64,000 nt of DNA, taken from contig CAMPKC010000011.1 in assembly GCA_946887045.1 (NCBI GenBank), positions 1-64,000 on the forward strand, written 5' to 3'. Position numbers and translations under genes: made by a program. Positions within the stretch are counted from its first letter, which is position 1; each line of letters opens with the position of its first letter. This stretch comes from an uncultured Sphingobacteriaceae bacterium (GTDB taxonomy: Bacteria; Bacteroidota; Bacteroidia; Sphingobacteriales; Sphingobacteriaceae). Below the pieces are notes generated by a model. That model did no database searches. It saw only the letters and a list, made by a program, of their open reading frames with translations, and had not been told where the DNA came from. Below are positions 26,502-35,778 of this stretch, piece after piece.

Positions 26502-27755
26502 ATGAAAGGCTTAGAAAATTATCAGTTCACCGTTTTAGAGAGATTTTTAAGATATGTAACTATACCCACGCAATCCGATCCTCATTCCGCTAGCAATCCA
26601 TCAACGGAAGTTCAAAAAGACTTAGGTCGGATTTTGGTAGACGAACTAAAGGCGATTGGGATTCAGGACGCTGAGCTGGACGAGTATGGCTACGTATATG
26701 CAACAATTCCGTCGTCCACGGACAAAGATGTGCCGGTTATATGCTTTTGCTCGCACATGGATACTTCGCCAGATTGCAGCGGAGAGGGCGTAAAGCCTTT
26801 AATCCATTCAAATTACCAAGGCCAGGATCTGGTTTTACCCGACGACAATTCACAGATATTAAAAAAATCAGACCATCCTGACCTTCAGCATCAAATTGGG
26901 AATGACATAGTTACAGCCAGCGGCACCACACTGCTTGGCGCAGATAATAAAGCAGGTGTGGCAGAAATCATGGACGCCGCAAACTTCCTAATGTCTCACC
27001 CTGAAATAAAACATGGAAGAATCCGCATTCTCTTTACACCCGACGAAGAAATTGGCAGAGGGGTAGAAAAGGTGGATATGGTTAAACTAGGTGCTCACTA
27101 TGGTTATACTGTAGACGGAGAAACCTCGGGTTCCATCGAAAATGAAACATTCTCGGCAGATTCGGCAATCTTAACGGTTAACGGAGTAAGCGCTCATCCG
27201 GGATTTGCAAAAGGCAAAATGGAAAGTGCAATAAAGATTGCTTCTGAAATTGTGGCCAGCTTACCGAAGGATAAATTCAGTCCGGAAAGCACCACCGGAA
27301 AGGATGGTTTCATTCATCCGGTTGCCATAAGCGGCAGCGTTGAACAGGCAAAAATTGAGTTCATTTTACGGGATTTTGATACAACTGAGCTGACAAAATA
27401 CAAACTGCTTTTATTCGCTATCGGCGATGAAGTTATGGAGGGATATCCAAACTCAAACTTTACACTCGAAATAAAAGAACAGTATCGGAATATGAAAATG
27501 GTACTGGATAATTATCCGGATACCATCCGGTTTGCTGAAATGGCCGTTAAACGGGCCGGTCTCGAGCCGAAACTGCGAAGTATTCGGGGCGGGACCGATG
27601 GCTCCCGACTATCTTTTATGGGGCTACCCTGCCCTAACATATTCGCCGGAGAACACGCCTTTCACGGCAAACAAGAATGGGTCTCAGTTCAGGATATGCA
27701 AAAAGCAGTAGAAACAATTGTAAATCTTGCGATAATCTGGGAAGAAAAAAGTTAG
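26502..27755 (+). CDS. pepT: Peptidase T (tripeptide aminopeptidase)
   Basis: 417 residues, family M20B. Two-zinc ligands are visible: His-Asp in CFCSHMDTSPD, Asp in LLGADNKAGVAE, the catalytic Glu pair in FTPDEEIGRGVE, Asp in YTVDGETSG and C-terminal His in GEHAFHGKQEW. The residues RGGTDGSRLSFMGLPCPN are also diagnostic. It releases the N-terminal residue from tripeptides in the cytoplasm. An unusually clear Shine-Dalgarno (AAGAGGAG) precedes the ATG by 7 bp, rare in this window. Confidence 0.96.
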   Translation: MKGLENYQFTVLERFLRYVTIPTQSDPHSASNPSTEVQKDLGRILVDELKAIGIQDAELDEYGYVYATIPSSTDKDVPVICFCSHMDTSPDCSGEGVKPLIHSNYQGQDLVLPDDNSQILKKSDHPDLQHQIGNDIVTASGTTLLGADNKAGVAEIMDAANFLMSHPEIKHGRIRILFTPDEEIGRGVEKVDMVKLGAHYGYTVDGETSGSIENETFSADSAILTVNGVSAHPGFAKGKMESAIKIASEIVASLPKDKFSPESTTGKDGFIHPVAISGSVEQAKIEFILRDFDTTELTKYKLLLFAIGDEVMEGYPNSNFTLEIKEQYRNMKMVLDNYPDTIRFAEMAVKRAGLEPKLRSIRGGTDGSRLSFMGLPCPNIFAGEHAFHGKQEWVSVQDMQKAVETIVNLAIIWEEKS

Positions 27756-27978
27756 TGTAGTGTAACCTGTTTAAGTCACCCGAGCGGAATCGAAACCCAT
27801 GCGAATTACCCTTGGACTCCGCGCAGGGAGACAAGCGACACGATATTTTTCGTTGACACGACACTAGAGAAACCCGTTGCTTCCGTTCTCGCAAAGATGT
27901 TTAGTCGCCGATTAACTACCATTGGTCTAAAATACCTATGCATTGGGCTCATATTCCAAATTAATTGATACATGCAAC

Positions 27979-27986
27979 TATCTTTG
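27979..27986 (+). promoter_or_regulatory. Promoter -7 element abutting the LytS-type kinase start
   Basis: TATCTTTG matches TAnnTTTG and ends 4 bp before the ATG at 27991. This fixes the start at 27991 instead of an upstream in-frame codon at 27943 and predicts a leaderless mRNA. Confidence 0.55.
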
Positions 27987-27990
27987 TATC

Positions 27991-29055
27991 ATGGCAATAA
28001 AGAATCTGAGCTTAAATAAATATCTTACACCCGCCCTTCACATATTATTCTGGGGACTAATTATCATCTCCCCTTACTTATTCCGCAATCCAAATACCTG
28101 GGAAGGTTTTAAGCCCTGGCATTACAAACTGATCATTAATAATGTAATTCTTGCTCTGCTATTTTACTTTAACGCATTTGTTTTATATCCCAAAATCTAT
28201 AAAACTAAAGGCTTGTTAGTTTATCTGCTTTCGGTGGTAGCCATCATTATCGCTTTAATGTTTTTTTCAAAGTTTATCGATAGCATACTATTCGCAGACA
28301 TGAAAAACTTTGGCCGAGGCAGACGCGGAGGCCATGGTGGCGACAGATGGCTGCGCTGGTATTTTACCAATGGTCTCACCTATCTCTTTATTATGGGCAT
28401 AAGTTTTAGCTATCGGACGATAAAGGACAATAATAAGCTTGAAAAAATCCGTAAGGAAAATGAAACCGAAACGCTAAAAACAGAACTCACATTTTTACGA
28501 TCGCAGGTTAGTCCGCATTTTATGTTCAATGTGCTAAACACCCTGGTTTCGCTGGCCAGAAAGAAATCCGACCTGATAGAACCCTCCCTCATTCAGCTCT
28601 CAAATTTAATGCGCTACATGCTTTATGAAAGCAACGATGAACGCATTCCCCTTGAACAGGAAGTTGAGTATTTAAGAAGTTACATTGATTTGCAAATGCT
28701 CCGTTTTGGTGATGATGTACAAATTGACCTAAACATTTCTAAGAGTTTAGAAGGCTACGAAATTGAGCCTATGCTACTGATTGCTTTCGTAGAAAACGCC
28801 TTCAAACATGGGGTTGGAATGATCGATGAACCTGTTATTAAAATCAATCTGGACATAGATCGAACCAATCATGAACTTTCATTCAAGGTAGAAAACAATA
28901 TTGCTTTGCAGGAAGGTTCTAAAGATAAAAACTCCGGAATTGGCTTAATTAACATGAGAAGACGCCTGGAACTTCTGTATAAAGACCGTTACATCTTAGA
29001 AACCGGCCAAAACCAAAATATCTTTGTATCCACTTTAAAAGTCCGACTTAAATGA
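27991..29055 (+). CDS. LytS/YehU-type sensor histidine kinase
   Basis: 354 residues from [12 protein letters not shown]. Four membrane helices lie in about 1-150. Between helices 3 and 4 is a Gly/Arg/His-rich loop ([14 protein letters not shown]). Cytoplasmic part: the His_kinase motif [18 protein letters not shown] (phospho-His in SPHFMFN), then a HATPase with [12 protein letters not shown] and [13 protein letters not shown]. It overlaps the response regulator gene by 4 bp (ATGA) and is transcribed with it. The signal is unknown. The receptor gene downstream may be the target. Confidence 0.93.
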   Translation: MAIKNLSLNKYLTPALHILFWGLIIISPYLFRNPNTWEGFKPWHYKLIINNVILALLFYFNAFVLYPKIYKTKGLLVYLLSVVAIIIALMFFSKFIDSILFADMKNFGRGRRGGHGGDRWLRWYFTNGLTYLFIMGISFSYRTIKDNNKLEKIRKENETETLKTELTFLRSQVSPHFMFNVLNTLVSLARKKSDLIEPSLIQLSNLMRYMLYESNDERIPLEQEVEYLRSYIDLQMLRFGDDVQIDLNISKSLEGYEIEPMLLIAFVENAFKHGVGMIDEPVIKINLDIDRTNHELSFKVENNIALQEGSKDKNSGIGLINMRRRLELLYKDRYILETGQNQNIFVSTLKVRLK

Positions 29056-29768
29056 TAAAGTGCCTGGTAGTTGATGATGAACGCTTAGCCATCGAGCTAA
29101 TGGAAGACAATATCCGCCAGGTTCCCTTTCTTGAACTGGTAGGAAGTTGCCGCAATGCAATGGAAGCCATGACCTTTTTAAGCCAGCAAACTGTTGATCT
29201 TATTTTTTTGGACATCCAAATGCCGGGTCTCTCGGGCTTACAATTTGTAAACAGCCTGGCAAATCCGCCTCTAATAGTTTTTGTGACTGCCTATGAAAAA
29301 TATGCGGTGGAAGGATTTAACCTAGATGTGCTTGATTACCTGGTTAAGCCGGTATCATTCGAGCGGTTTTTTAAAGCAGCAAACAAAGCCCTGGAACTGA
29401 CTAATTTAAAAAACCAGGTTTCTGCCCCGTCCCAAACCGCAGCTTCTGCCGAATGCCTTTTTGTTAACGCCGACTACTCCTTAGTTAAAATAAACATCAA
29501 TGATATTTTATATATAGAAGGGCTGAAAGATTACATAAAAATCTATCTATTAGACACAGAAAAGCCTGTCATAACCCGCTTAAGCCTGAGATATATGGAG
29601 GAAAAACTTCCATCAGAGCGGTTTATGCGCGTTCACAAATCCTACATCATATCATTGGAAAAGCTAATATCCTTTAAGAAAAATCGTGTACTTATGCCAT
29701 CCTTTGAGGTGCCCGTAAGCGATAACTATCGCGAAGTATTGCTCAATTATATGGGACATCAGCAATGA
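29052..29768 (+). CDS. LytTR-family response regulator
   Basis: 238 residues. Receiver 1-115 ([12 protein letters not shown]; phospho-Asp in [13 protein letters not shown]; Lys in DYLVKPVSF). LytTR DNA-binding domain about 140-238 ([36 protein letters not shown]). LytTR proteins bind direct repeats upstream of their targets. The start codon overlaps the kinase stop. It is followed 115 bp later by the beta-barrel receptor gene, which is therefore the prime candidate target. Confidence 0.95.
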   Translation: MIKCLVVDDERLAIELMEDNIRQVPFLELVGSCRNAMEAMTFLSQQTVDLIFLDIQMPGLSGLQFVNSLANPPLIVFVTAYEKYAVEGFNLDVLDYLVKPVSFERFFKAANKALELTNLKNQVSAPSQTAASAECLFVNADYSLVKININDILYIEGLKDYIKIYLLDTEKPVITRLSLRYMEEKLPSERFMRVHKSYIISLEKLISFKKNRVLMPSFEVPVSDNYREVLLNYMGHQQ

Positions 29769-29883
29769 AATCGCCTCGAAGTGCGATTTGGTATATAAAT
29801 TAAGTACGTAAGTATCATTTCAGTTTAATAAATAATTGCAGGCATTAAACTTGCACCAAAATACAATCAGATATTTTCTCATC

Positions 29884-32688
29884 ATGAAAAAAATAATAAT
29901 CTTATTAATGCTGCTCACAACCGCCCAACTTACTTTAGCCCAATCCGGACGCGAAGTAAATGGTGTGGTTAGAGATACTGCAGGGCTAAGTGTAATCGCC
30001 GCGACAGTTAGACTAAGCTCACCTCTGGATACTCTGCAAACCCGCACAGATATTGACGGTCTGTTTAGTTTTAAAAACGTAAAATCATCTCAGTTTGTGT
30101 TAACTATTACCAGTCTTGGATATACAGATATAGTTAAGAGATTTCTGTATGCTGATGGAACTACCCCGATAAAGTTAGATGCCATAGTTTTAAAATCTCA
30201 AAGCAACGTTTTGCGAGAAGTGGTTGTATCGGGCGCTGCGCCAGTAGTTGTTAAGCAAGATACGGTAGAATATCGCGCAAGCGATTTCCCGGTAAGAGAG
30301 AACTCTGTTGCCGAAGATGTGATCAAGAAGCTTCCGGGGGTTGAGGTAGACAAGGATGGGAACGTTACTACCCAGGGCAAGAGCGTAACACGAGTTCGTG
30401 TAAATGGAAAAGATTATTTTGATGGCGATCTGAAAACCGCCACTCAGGGCTTGCCTGCGGATATTATTGAAAAAATTCAGATTGTGGATGATTATGGTGA
30501 CCAGGCAAATATTACAGGCATAAGAGAAGGCGAAGCCGATAAAATTCTGAATATTACCATCAGACCCGACCGAATGAAAGGAAGCGTGATCAGCGGCGCT
30601 GTAGGAGGCGGGAATCAAGATCGTTACCTGGTATCTGGCAACGGTCAGTTTATGAATCAGGATCGTCAGATCGATGTTCGTCTAAATTCAAACAACAATA
30701 ACACGTCTCCTTTCGCCTTTGGCGGAGGTGGTGGCCGTGGATTTGGCGGAGGCGGTGGTGGTGGCCGCGGAGGAGGCGGAGGCGGCTTCGGAAATAGCGG
30801 CGGAATTACCAATATTACTGCCGGAGGTATAAATTATAGAGATAACCTCAGCAAAAAAGTAGCAGTAAACGGAAGCTATAGATTAATGATGAGAAACAAT
30901 AACGCGGTTTCAACGAGCTTCGGAACTTCGTATTTCCAGGCAGATTCAGTGAGGTTTAACACCGCGGCTAATTCAAAGAGCGGCAACAGTTTCCATAGCG
31001 CCAACTTCAATCTTGAGTATGCGATTGACAGTTTAAACTACTTCCGCATTACTCCTTATTTTAATCTCAGCAACTCGGATTCAGACGGGACAACCAATCT
31101 TATACAGGAGTACTCTGAAGGATCCCGGGAAGACCAGCGTACTAATCAGTTCAGCAACTCAACCAGTCCATCATTTGGCGGAAACCTCATTTATAACCAC
31201 AGGTTCAGGAAACTGGGAAGAAACTTTTCTTTTGGTATAAACGTCAATGGGTCTGATAATGAAAACGAGCAGGACGTGATTGACGATTTTACTTACTATA
31301 ACCCGAATGTAGATTCTACCTCTCATCGTCTCATCGAAACCACAAGCAAACGATTTAATGCAAACGCTAACGTAACTTATAGTGAGCCCGTTGGGAAATT
31401 AGGCCGCCTTGATTTGGGTTATAACTATTCAATTTCAGATTATGAAAATAGCCGGATAACGAATCTGTACGAGGATGAGATCCCTGTCATTAACGATGCT
31501 CTTAGTAATATTTACGACTATTCATTTACTACCAATCGCTTTAGCCTAAGCTACCGGTATGACCGGCCGAAGCTTTACAACTTCACTGTGGGTGTAACAG
31601 CACAACCCACTTTGTTGAAAGGAATATCATTAACAACCGGCGCTCCGCCAACCCGGCGCGAAGGCTTTAACTTTTTCCCGACAGCACGTTTTGATTATAA
31701 CTTCGGCCGCTCCCGATCATTATCAATCAACTACAACGGAAGAAGCAACGAGCCAAGTTTCAACCAGATTCAGCCGGTAAGAGATGTATCAAATCCTTTA
31801 AGACCTGTTGTTGGAAATCCCGAACTTAACTCGGCGTTTACACAATCTGTCAACATCCGGTACAATACAACCGATCCATCTTCCGGGCTATTTTTCAATA
31901 CGGGAATTTTTGGAAATCTCACAAATGACCAGATCACACGTGATATTGTGAGATACGAAGAAGAAATTTTAGTGGAGGGGCAGGCAACTAAAAGAACTAT
32001 CCAGGAAACAAGGTATCTAAACGCCGATGGCTACTATTCAACAAATGCGTTTTACTCGTTCGGAAAACCTTTTAAGGAAAAGAAATATCGCCTTTCGTTA
32101 AACGGAAACATCAGGTATACGAATGATGTAACATTCACTGATAGTCAAAAAAATATTGGCCGAGACTGGACCTTGTCGCAAAATGTTCGTTTACAGATTA
32201 ACCCGAATCAAAATGTTGAAATTTACCCTTCGGCAGGATATCGCAGAACCTTTTTGAACTACACCCTAACCGACAATGCTGATACAAAAGCAAGCACGTG
32301 GAACTATGATCTGAATGGTCGTTTATTTTTCCTTAAGACATTTATTGTAGGATTTGATATCAGTAAAAACATAAATCAGGGATATCGATCTATTCAGGCA
32401 AACCCGCTCATCATTAATGCTTATCTGGAAAAACAATTTTTTAACAGACGGGGAACCTTCCGGATTCAGGGATTCGATCTAAAAAATGAAGGCACGGTGC
32501 TTGGTATCTCGCAAAATGCCAATACAATCAGCAGCAGCCAAACCAACCGTTTAACCCGGTATGTTATGGCAACATTCAGCTTCAGAATTCAAAAGTTCCC
32601 CGGGGGAATGCAACCAAACATGGATAGAAACAGAGAGGATTTCAGAGGTCGGGACGGGCAACCGCGTGGCGATCGTGGAAACTTTTAA
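29884..32688 (+). CDS. TonB-plug outer-membrane beta-barrel protein with glycine-rich segment
   Basis: 934 residues from MKKIIILLMLLTTAQLTLAQ (signal peptide). Carboxypeptidase-regulatory-like domain residues about 22-105. A plug-like region follows (VVSGAAPVVVKQDTVEYR, LPGVEVDKDGNVTTQGK). A glycine-rich stretch sits near residues 278-305 (GGGGRGFGGGG then repeated G/R). A long outer-membrane barrel ends with FSFRIQKFPGG and a charged RDGQPRGDRGNF tail. It belongs to the OMP_b-brl_3 class. No SusD gene adjoins, so it is not a classic SusCD pair. Probably regulated by the LytS/LytTR pair upstream. Confidence 0.88.
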   Translation: MKKIIILLMLLTTAQLTLAQSGREVNGVVRDTAGLSVIAATVRLSSPLDTLQTRTDIDGLFSFKNVKSSQFVLTITSLGYTDIVKRFLYADGTTPIKLDAIVLKSQSNVLREVVVSGAAPVVVKQDTVEYRASDFPVRENSVAEDVIKKLPGVEVDKDGNVTTQGKSVTRVRVNGKDYFDGDLKTATQGLPADIIEKIQIVDDYGDQANITGIREGEADKILNITIRPDRMKGSVISGAVGGGNQDRYLVSGNGQFMNQDRQIDVRLNSNNNNTSPFAFGGGGGRGFGGGGGGGRGGGGGGFGNSGGITNITAGGINYRDNLSKKVAVNGSYRLMMRNNNAVSTSFGTSYFQADSVRFNTAANSKSGNSFHSANFNLEYAIDSLNYFRITPYFNLSNSDSDGTTNLIQEYSEGSREDQRTNQFSNSTSPSFGGNLIYNHRFRKLGRNFSFGINVNGSDNENEQDVIDDFTYYNPNVDSTSHRLIETTSKRFNANANVTYSEPVGKLGRLDLGYNYSISDYENSRITNLYEDEIPVINDALSNIYDYSFTTNRFSLSYRYDRPKLYNFTVGVTAQPTLLKGISLTTGAPPTRREGFNFFPTARFDYNFGRSRSLSINYNGRSNEPSFNQIQPVRDVSNPLRPVVGNPELNSAFTQSVNIRYNTTDPSSGLFFNTGIFGNLTNDQITRDIVRYEEEILVEGQATKRTIQETRYLNADGYYSTNAFYSFGKPFKEKKYRLSLNGNIRYTNDVTFTDSQKNIGRDWTLSQNVRLQINPNQNVEIYPSAGYRRTFLNYTLTDNADTKASTWNYDLNGRLFFLKTFIVGFDISKNINQGYRSIQANPLIINAYLEKQFFNRRGTFRIQGFDLKNEGTVLGISQNANTISSSQTNRLTRYVMATFSFRIQKFPGGMQPNMDRNREDFRGRDGQPRGDRGNF

Positions 32689-32705
32689 CAAAAGCAGTCT
32701 TAACT

Positions 32706-32738
32706 AAAAAAAGCAGCCTTAACGCTGCTTTTTTTTTA
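32706..32738 (+). terminator. Terminator of the receptor gene
   Basis: A perfect inverted repeat AAGCAGC / GCTGCTT with a 6-nt loop is flanked by A-run and T-run, 18 bp after the stop codon. Confidence 0.85.
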
Positions 32739-32758
32739 TGGAATATTGATAATGCGTG

Positions 32759-34501
32759 CTATTCAATCTGGCCGCTCACAGTTTGTGGCACCGGGAGGAA
32801 ATGGACTCCATCACCTGTTTTAAACATTGAATTAATTGTTACCGGCAACTTTCCCGATGCCTGCATCTGATTACTCAAAACCTTTGCAGCAGCTATCTGC
32901 ATTTCGTCACTATTCTGGTAATTAACCACCAGTGACTTGCTTTTTTCTATTCCCGGTAAACTTCTGATAGAGTAGGGATTTGCGAACAAGCAGGTTATTG
33001 TATTTAGTTTAGCTAAATCAGAAATGAACGTTTTTAATTCGTTATTGTAATCCAGAGAACTTTGCGGGCGTTTTCTGTAATCGTGAATTGAAACTACAAT
33101 TTGGTCATAGCCCTGGAGATCCTTTGAAACATTTTTAATATCTGTTGCTCCAGCGATTTTCGACAAGATAAAGCTGGTTGAATTAGTGAACCTTTTCTGC
33201 ATCTCTTTTTGAAAAATAGTTACTTCTGAAACCCCAAGACTAATTAGGGCAGTTTTACGATTTGGATCAAGCTGCGTCAATAAACTATCACCGTTCAACA
33301 CGGTAACAGCAGCGTCAGACAATCGCTGATTTAAGGCATGTGCAGAACCCCCATTTAAGTCTTCGTATACGCTTTCTGTGCGAATTTCTTCCCGATTGTT
33401 TAAACCAGCCCAGTACTTGGCGGCCAGAATCTTTCTAACGCTTTCATCAATCTGATCCATCGTCAGCCGCTTTTCGCGGATCGCTCTTCTCACCAGCTTA
33501 ATGGCTCGTGGTGCATCTTCAGAAAGTTCGATCACATCGTTACCCGCGATAATTGCGCGTACATCAGCCTCTCCATCAGGGAAAAATTTTACTACGCCTT
33601 TCATTTCCATGGCATCAGAAAACACCAATCCTTTAAAACCAAGCTGCTCTTTAAGTAAACCTGTAACTATTGGCCTGGATAAAGTAGACGGTAAATTAGG
33701 AGTGTTATCTAAAGATGGAATATTCATATGCGCAACCATCACACCCGAAGCACCTTGACGGATAAGTTCTTTAAAAGGATATAATTCTAAAGAATCAAGC
33801 CTTGACTTTGTAAAACCTAAAACCGGTAGGTCATTATGCGAATCCACATTTGTATCGCCATGGCCCGGGAAATGTTTTATACTCACCAGGATTCCGGCAT
33901 CTTGCAAACCTCGCATATATGCGGAGCTCTTAATTGCAACATTGTATTTGTTATCGCCGAAAGAGCGATAATTAATTACGGGATTATTGGGATTATTATT
34001 GATATCAACTACGGGTGCGAAGTTGATATGCATGCCAATCCGTTTAAAATCAGCGGCAATTTTTTGGCCCATCTGGTAAATCAAACTGGTATCCTGGATG
34101 GCCCCTAAAGTCATTTGATAGGGATAAGAAATGGTACTGTCGAGTCGCATTCCAAGTCCCCATTCAGCGTCCATTGCGATTAACAAAGGCACTCTGGAAA
34201 GTTTTTGGTATTTGTTCGTCAAAACTACCTGTCTGCCTGGTCCACCCTGAAAAAAGACTAAACCACCTACTTTGTGTCGCCTTATCAGCTCTGCCACGTT
34301 TTCTTCATAAGCCTTGCCTTTATCGGTATGGGCACGGAGAAAAAACAACTGGGCTATTTTCCCCCTGCGATTCAGCTTCTTGAAAACTGAGTCAACCCAA
34401 CGGTCCTGCTCAAAATTGGGCTCTGTAAAACTTTTTCGTGCCTGTGCCCGGGATGTAAAAGAACTTGCTATGAAAATAAACAATAGAAAATATGAGCGCA
34501 T
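32759..34501 (-). CDS. Glycoside hydrolase family 3 beta-N-acetylhexosaminidase-like
   Basis: 580 residues from MRSYFLLFIFIASSF (signal peptide). GH3 catalytic barrel with NagZ-type signatures: IAMDAEWGLGMR, INFAPVVDINN, SIKHFPGHGDTNVDSHNDLP (His-Asp acid/base dyad) and nucleophile Asp in VFSDAMEMKG. A second alpha/beta domain follows to the C-terminus. Many Bacteroidota homologues are fused to a beta-lactamase-like domain of about 400 residues, but this one stops after the second GH3 domain. Likely role is release of N-acetylglucosamine from murein or chitin in the periplasm. Confidence 0.88.
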   Translation of the reverse strand: MRSYFLLFIFIASSFTSRAQARKSFTEPNFEQDRWVDSVFKKLNRRGKIAQLFFLRAHTDKGKAYEENVAELIRRHKVGGLVFFQGGPGRQVVLTNKYQKLSRVPLLIAMDAEWGLGMRLDSTISYPYQMTLGAIQDTSLIYQMGQKIAADFKRIGMHINFAPVVDINNNPNNPVINYRSFGDNKYNVAIKSSAYMRGLQDAGILVSIKHFPGHGDTNVDSHNDLPVLGFTKSRLDSLELYPFKELIRQGASGVMVAHMNIPSLDNTPNLPSTLSRPIVTGLLKEQLGFKGLVFSDAMEMKGVVKFFPDGEADVRAIIAGNDVIELSEDAPRAIKLVRRAIREKRLTMDQIDESVRKILAAKYWAGLNNREEIRTESVYEDLNGGSAHALNQRLSDAAVTVLNGDSLLTQLDPNRKTALISLGVSEVTIFQKEMQKRFTNSTSFILSKIAGATDIKNVSKDLQGYDQIVVSIHDYRKRPQSSLDYNNELKTFISDLAKLNTITCLFANPYSIRSLPGIEKSKSLVVNYQNSDEMQIAAAKVLSNQMQASGKLPVTINSMFKTGDGVHFLPVPQTVSGQIE

Positions 34502-34655
34502 AATGTGTGTTAACAAAAGAACGGTAAGCCGCTACTTTAGGGATAAAGGTAAGTACTATAAGCCAAACAAATTTAAGGGCAAGCTGTTTTGTGCTACAAG
34601 CCTTTTGCTATTAACGCAAGGATTTTAATTTTAAGAATTATTTAAACACACAAAC

Positions 34656-35267
34656 ATGAAACGAATAGTAATTTTATCATTGGTGCTTATTTCTGCCGTT
34701 GCAGCAAATGCACAATCTCTGGGTGGAAGAGTTGGAGTTAACTTTTCTAACATTATCAAGACTGGCGACAGTGACTTTGAGACGGATTTTAAACCAGGTT
34801 TACACGCAGGAATCACCTTAAACATCCCTTTAGTGTCTAATTTATCCTTTGCACCAGAGTTGATGTACTCGCAAAAAGGATACAAAACTAATGGAACCAG
34901 TCTTTTAGGTGGTGAAAATGAATACTCTGTAACTACCAACTTTATTGAAGTACCGATTCTTCTTAAAATTGGAGCTTCCAATGGCTTCAATATTCATTTA
35001 GGCCCACAAATTTCCTTTCTGACTTCGACCACTGAAAGCTTTAAAACTGGCTCTGACGAGTATAGAAGAAAAATAAAGGAAGAAAACGATAACCTGAAGA
35101 AAAATATTCTAGGAGGAGTAGTCGGAGCCAGCTTTAATGTAGGATCCAGAGCTAGCTTGGTTGCAAGATATGCCCTGGATTTTCAAAAGAATAACGAAGA
35201 CGGCAGTTCAGAAACGCCACAATATAAAAATCAGGTAATTCAACTCGGTTTAGGCATTAATTTCTAA
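34656..35267 (+). CDS. Porin family outer-membrane beta-barrel protein
   Basis: 203 residues. Signal peptide (IVILSLVLISAVAANA) and a PorT-like/OMP_b-brl_2 layout: GGRVGVNFSNIIKTG, PGLHAGITLNIPL, SFAPELMYSQKGYKT, FIEVPILLKIG, GFNIHLGPQISFL, and C-terminal QVIQLGLGINF with terminal Phe. It is monocistronic, with a strong terminator. Probably a structural or small-channel outer-membrane protein. Function not specified. Confidence 0.88.
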   Translation: MKRIVILSLVLISAVAANAQSLGGRVGVNFSNIIKTGDSDFETDFKPGLHAGITLNIPLVSNLSFAPELMYSQKGYKTNGTSLLGGENEYSVTTNFIEVPILLKIGASNGFNIHLGPQISFLTSTTESFKTGSDEYRRKIKEENDNLKKNILGGVVGASFNVGSRASLVARYALDFQKNNEDGSSETPQYKNQVIQLGLGINF

Positions 35268-35280
35268 ACTTACTGCAATA

Positions 35281-35316
35281 AAAAAGCCGTTTCATGATTA
35301 TGAAACGGCTTTTTTA
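35281..35316. terminator. Bidirectional terminator
   Basis: A perfect 15-bp inverted repeat (AAAAAGCCGTTTCAT / ATGAAACGGCTTTTT) with a 4-nt loop lies between the convergent porin and small membrane protein genes and can serve both strands. Confidence 0.9.
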
Positions 35317-35343
35317 TGTATTTTAATAAACAGTATTCTGTGT

Positions 35344-35535
35344 CTACATTTTGGCCACGTCTCTTGTATTTTTTACCAAACCAATTCCGGTAAAGAAAAA
35401 TATCACTCCTAACACAAAAAATACTATCAGCTCACGAGCTGTCTCAGAATTCTGTGCAAATCCGACTGCCGCATATATCAATCCAATTATACCTAGTATA
35501 GTCAGGATCGTTCCAAAAGTTCTCTTTAAATTCAT
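35344..35535 (-). CDS. Small two-helix membrane protein
   Basis: 63 residues: basic N-terminus (MNLKRTFG), helix TILTILGIIGLIYAAVGFA, a short loop, second helix ELIVFFVLGVIFFFTGIGLV, then KNTRDVAKM. This design is common for small Bacteroidota inner-membrane proteins of unknown function. Confidence 0.7.
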   Translation of the reverse strand: MNLKRTFGTILTILGIIGLIYAAVGFAQNSETARELIVFFVLGVIFFFTGIGLVKNTRDVAKM

Positions 35536-35778
35536 AGTTTATGTAATTTAAAAATATATACTGCAAAGCACTTGCCAATTGCGACATTAAACTGATATTA
35601 ATGTGTAAATAGCAGAAAGATCACCCTATCTCTACCATTCCCTCGGGCATTTCAGGAGGGGAACGGATAATTCTTCAGATTTGTAAAACAATTGTACTGT
35701 TTTATCTTAAAAATGGCCTCTTTTGTAAACTTTTTCGCACCGAGCCTTTTTCCACATCTTTAAATTGCCCATTGAGAT

